Below, piece by piece: positions 60,699 through 64,000 of a stretch of 64,000 nucleotides of DNA. The notes beneath the pieces were generated by a model, which worked only from the letters and a program-made list of their open reading frames with translations, did no database searches and was not told the origin of the DNA. The position numbers and the translations under genes were made by a program. Numbering within the stretch: position 1 is the stretch's first letter; every line of letters starts with the position of its first letter. Source of the stretch: Plumapathes pennacea. Lineage: Eukaryota; Cnidaria; Anthozoa; Antipatharia; Myriopathidae. Location: NCBI GenBank assembly GCA_964036295.1, contig OZ038467.1, forward strand, positions 23,068,170 to 23,132,169, given 5' to 3'.

Positions 60699-61163
60699 TT
60701 AAAGTGCACATAAACCCAAAAATGATATCTTTACAATTGAATCTACATGACGGAAATATGTTGACTATTAGAATAAGTGTGCGTTTTAACGCTGCGCCTT
60801 TGAGTTATAAAGGTTTATATTTTGAATATGGTAATGACGTGATGTCAAAGAAGGAACAATTTATTATACAAAATCTTGTTGGCAGAGATAATTGACATTT
60901 TATCAATGTCCATTTTATATTTGAATTCTGTGTAAAGGATTTTACCAAATACTTTGTATGAATCTGGAAATAGTTCCAATCATGAAGAGAAGGAAATAAC
61001 ATTGAATTACTCCTTTGACGTCACGTCATTACCATATTCGAAATATAAATCTCTATAACTTATAGGCGCAATGTTGAAACACAGAAATGATCTAATAGTC
61101 AACTATTTACTTTATGTAGAATGGATTGTGAAGATATCATTTTTGGGCTGATGTGCACTTTAA
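60699..61163. mobile_element. TTAA foldback element F (AGTGCACAT ends)
   Basis: TTAAAGTGCACAT on the left and ATGTGCACTTTAA on the right bound arms of more than 100 bp (for example AAAAATGATATCTT / AAGATATCATTTTT and ATGGTAATGACGTGA / TCACGTCATTACCATA). It sits within CTTTCACTCCC-family sequence, showing nesting. Confidence 0.8.
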
Positions 61164-61298
61164 CCTTTTCACTCCCAGTAGTGATTCACTTCAATTTTCT
61201 CCTACCTTGCTAAAATGAAAGCTGATTAAACTATCAATTCTCACTACATTACTCATACATTTTACTCTTACAAAGTTGTGAGAATATCCATTTTGAGC

Positions 61299-61747
61299 TT
61301 AAAGTGCTACTATGATCAAATCGGTCAATAGTTATTTTTTCTACCAAATCAGTAGTTAACACCCTAAATTAAGAGATCACCAAAGTGCATTGTCATACAA
61401 TGAAGGAAAGTGAGCTTTTTCTGCGTTCGAAATCTCCGTATTTTCCCACTGCCATGTTCCTGCCACCTGGTTACCAATTTCAGTTGTGACGTCACTTTCT
61501 CAATTGTGGCAACTCACATGGCTAATTCCTCACAAAAAAACTGCAATATTTTTAACTGGATGAACTACTTATAGCATTCACTTTGAGTTGCAGTAACAAA
61601 TATCACAGTTTGTATGAGGATTTAGCCATGTGAGTTGGCGCAAATTGAGAAAATGACACTTTGGTGATCTCTTAATTTAGGGTGTCAACTACCAATTTGG
61701 TAGAATAAAAATTACTATTGACCGATCTGATCGTAGTAGCACTTTAA
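61299..61747. mobile_element. TTAA foldback element G (AGTGCTACTATGATC ends)
   Basis: TTAAAGTGCTACTATGATC on the left pairs with GATCGTAGTAGCACTTTAA on the right. Arms of about 100 bp share GGTCAATAGT, CTACCAAAT and TAAGAGATCACCAAAGTG with their inverses. Same TTAAAGTGC start as element F. Confidence 0.8.
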
Positions 61748-62149
61748 GAGTGAGTAAAATGCTCATGGTCAAACTGCATCCCTCCTTCATAACCTGTGGC
61801 TTTCATGTATTTCCTGAAAATAGTTTATTTACTAGCTACTTAATCGATGTCTTTGCTTTTAGCCTTTTAGAGGTGACAGAGTCTTGAGTAAAATGTTTTA
61901 AAAACTAACGAACATTATAATTTACTGTGGTTCTTAATCTGTACATTGGTTTTGCACCACTACCATAAAATACATTACATGTTCATGCAAACAACAGCAT
62001 TCAACAATGTTATAACAAGAAAAGTATAATACTTTGCAGAGTATTGGTCAAAAAAATAATAAACACAAAAAGCCTTATACTGTAGCATAGTCTTTCATAG
62101 TGTTAGACAATCAATTTGCGGTGCTGGCTGGATATAATTTGTACCAGAG

Positions 62150-62472
62150 TATTAGAGCTGTTTTCAGATGACTGTCGAAAGTAATGGTGTGATTGCTTTG
62201 GTTTTGCGTTTGCTACGCTTTCGGATTGGTCCACACAAGTTTGTCAGCATACTCAGCCAATCAAAGACAAAGACGAAACCAAAACCAAACACTTCTCACA
62301 AGCGATGGCGTGTACTCACACTGCTAATTGGAAAGTAAAACCAAATGCAAAACCAAACACAAATTACTTTGGTTTCCAATTGGCTGAACTGTTTTCCCTC
62401 AGTCTCTGTGATTGGTCTGTGTGATTACTTTGGTTTTGGTTTTTGACAGTCATTCGAAAACCACTCTATTAC
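62150..62472. mobile_element. Inverted-repeat MITE (AGAGCTGTTTTCAGATGACTG)
   Basis: Left AGAGCTGTTTTCAGATGACT then GTC, right GACAGTCATTCGAAAACCAC then TCT, are imperfect inverted ends. The interior repeats AACCAAAACCAAAC and its complement TTGGTTTTGG several times, with ATTGGT/CCAATC motifs. Confidence 0.7.
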
Positions 62473-62683
62473 TCAATCAAAGTGAAATAAGAACAACTTG
62501 CTATTCCAACATGTATTACCAGTAATTTACCCTTATTCCCAGTATTTTGTATCATGAACTCACAGATAACATCATTTGACTGTACTGATTTATTGGTTTA
62601 CAAAAATCATGTTTGTATAAAAATAACTCTGATAACTTTTTTTTTTATAGCAAATATACTGCACCAAAAATGTTTGATAAGCA

Positions 62684-62852
62684 GTAAAACCTTGCTATCT
62701 CATACTCTCAAGGGAACCAAGAAATAGTTCAAGATAGCAGGGTTCTGCCATGGGGGAATTTCTATCAGGTTCGTTTTCAAGGGAAATTGATTTCTGTTCA
62801 AGATAGCAGGGATTTCGAGATAACCGAGTTTGAGTTAGTGGGGTTCTACTGT
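62684..62852. mobile_element. pogo/Tigger-like MITE
   Basis: CAGTAAAACCTTGCTATCTC on the left and GAGTTAGTGGGGTTCTACTG on the right are the characteristic CAGT(G/A)(G/A)AACC inverted ends of pogo/Tigger elements. CAAGATAGCAGGG appears twice inside. TA follows the right end. Confidence 0.7.
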
Positions 62853-63284
62853 ATATTATTTTATGACAGACAATCATTCAGTTGAAGAAACCCTCTCGCC
62901 ATAGATGCTTTGCACGCCTAGTAACTGATGGCAGCCATTTTCATATCACACTAGAATGGTAAATTCTCATGTTTTATCACAAAATAAATCAGCACAAACT
63001 TAGAAAGTGTATTGACACTGCACAGACAGCAGTGTCCGCAGGTATTTATGGTCAAGTCTGTTATCTGTACACAGTTGCAATCAGCTTCACACGTGGTTTT
63101 CATTCAGCCAAGCGGTTAACTGACCGACATTTTTATACAGAAATTTTAATATTAAGCACGTTTATTCGGCAAGCCGAGTGTCCCATTTGTGTGTCGGATC
63201 TATGGCAGTGTTAGAGCGCCGGTAGTAGTTTTGGCGTGGTTTATAACATAACTACAGCTGACCGACTTGTGGCTATGTTTAGAA

Positions 63285-63600
63285 CCGGGAACCCGCGAAC
63301 GGGGAACCGGGAACGGGGAACCGGGAACGGGGAACCGGGAACGGGGAACCGGGAACGGGGAACCGGGAACGGGGAACCTGGAACCGGGAACCTGGAACCG
63401 GGAACCTGGAACCGAGAACGTGAGAACCGGGAACCTGGGAACCGGGAACCTGGGAACCGGGAACCTGGGAACCGGGAACCTGGGAACCGGGAACCTGGGA
63501 ACCGGGAACCTGGGAACCGGGAACTTGAGAACCGGGAATCTAGGAACCGGGAATCGGGAACGTGGAACTAGGAACTGGGATCTGGAAAGGGGAACGCAAA
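63285..63600 (+). repeat. G-rich minisatellite, 14-bp then 15-bp units
   Basis: The first part repeats GAACCGGGAACGGG (14 bp). The second part repeats GGGAACCTGGGAACC (15 bp), both built on a GGGAAC(C) core. The + strand has closely spaced GGG runs. Open frames (Asn-Arg-Glu-Pro-Gly repeats) are artefacts. Confidence 0.9.
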
Positions 63601-64000
63601 AATTGGGAATTTAATCAGAACAAAACCAAATTACTGGATTTTTGAAGATTTTTTCTCGGTTTTCGCCTGATAAAGAAACCTACAATTTGTCTGATTTATC
63701 TGCTAGTCACAGTTGTTAATGGGTAAAATGGTTTAAAAACCCGCCCCCACACGAAAAGAGAATATCTGGTGGCCACCGTCATTGTTGCCAGCTGGCCAAT
63801 CAGGTTAGATTTTCTATTTTCTAATATAGTTAACTACCGTGTTCATGATCAAACGAACTACTGTGTCGGATTTGTAAGCGGGCTCCCGAAATCTAAAATA
63901 AATATGGTGACAACAGAGATGTGTAATTACTTCCAGCTGGACTCTTTAGTGTTACCACCCAAGTACATTTTTGCAGTAAAGTCTCTAATCAGATGAAGAA
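63601..64000. other. 3' end of the window, no gene recognised
   Basis: No coding exon or repeat could be supported. A 75-codon frame (63769-63996) lacks family resemblance. Confidence 0.45.

Noticed and set aside
63236..63614. Asn-Arg-Glu-Pro-Gly repeat protein
   Set aside because: Several frames of the same G-rich minisatellite stay open because the unit lacks stops; no start or splice context and no family.

Overview
The window is animal nuclear DNA, most likely from an anthozoan cnidarian (scleractinian coral or close relative). Reasons: short exons with GT-AG introns, animal protein families (lysosomal acid phosphatase, CCNB1IP1/HEI10, PM20D2, PDIA6, rhodopsin-like GPCR), a tRNA-like SINE tail of a kind I associate with cnidarians, and dense small foldback and TTAA-flanked DNA transposons. 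The taxon is inferred from content; nothing in the window names it.

Layout. 1-9.5 kb: an intact 12-exon acid phosphatase gene on the + strand (5' end not identified), with introns full of foldback elements. 9.8-22.2 kb: almost entirely mobile DNA, with nested insertions, a GPCR remnant broken by an inverted-repeat element, a SINE, a duplicated ~1.5 kb block carrying a 156-bp tandem repeat, and a TTAA-flanked piggyBac-like element whose empty site is present in the sister copy of the block. 22.8-26.1 kb: a complete nine-exon CCNB1IP1/HEI10-like gene (meiotic crossover RING ligase), including a 16-nt microexon. 26.3-31.2 kb: intergenic repeats and a few exon-like pieces of unrecognised protein.

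31.19-51.78 kb: a roughly 20-kb tandem array of a 31-bp unit (about 640 copies). A 650-bp inverted-repeat element splits it at 46.04-46.70 kb. The array shows higher-order blocks (36-, 76- and 77-unit spacings; ~2.45-kb blocks on the right). Its commonest variants at the unit's only CpG are the two deamination products. It starts exactly where an exon-like reading frame reaches a possible 5' splice site.

52.2-60.2 kb: two decaying genes, both with introns: a PM20D2-like M20 peptidase pseudogene and a PDIA6-like protein disulfide isomerase pseudogene. Each has a transposable element inside a coding exon. Between them is an ~900-bp foldback made of short GTCGGCCGAC-type palindromes. 60.3-64 kb: further TTAA-type foldback elements, a pogo/Tigger-like element and a G-rich minisatellite.

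Only the phosphatase and HEI10 genes look functional. They have unrelated roles (lysosomal dephosphorylation; meiotic recombination), and no operon-like logic is expected. The rest is a natural record of transposon nesting, satellite amplification and gene decay.
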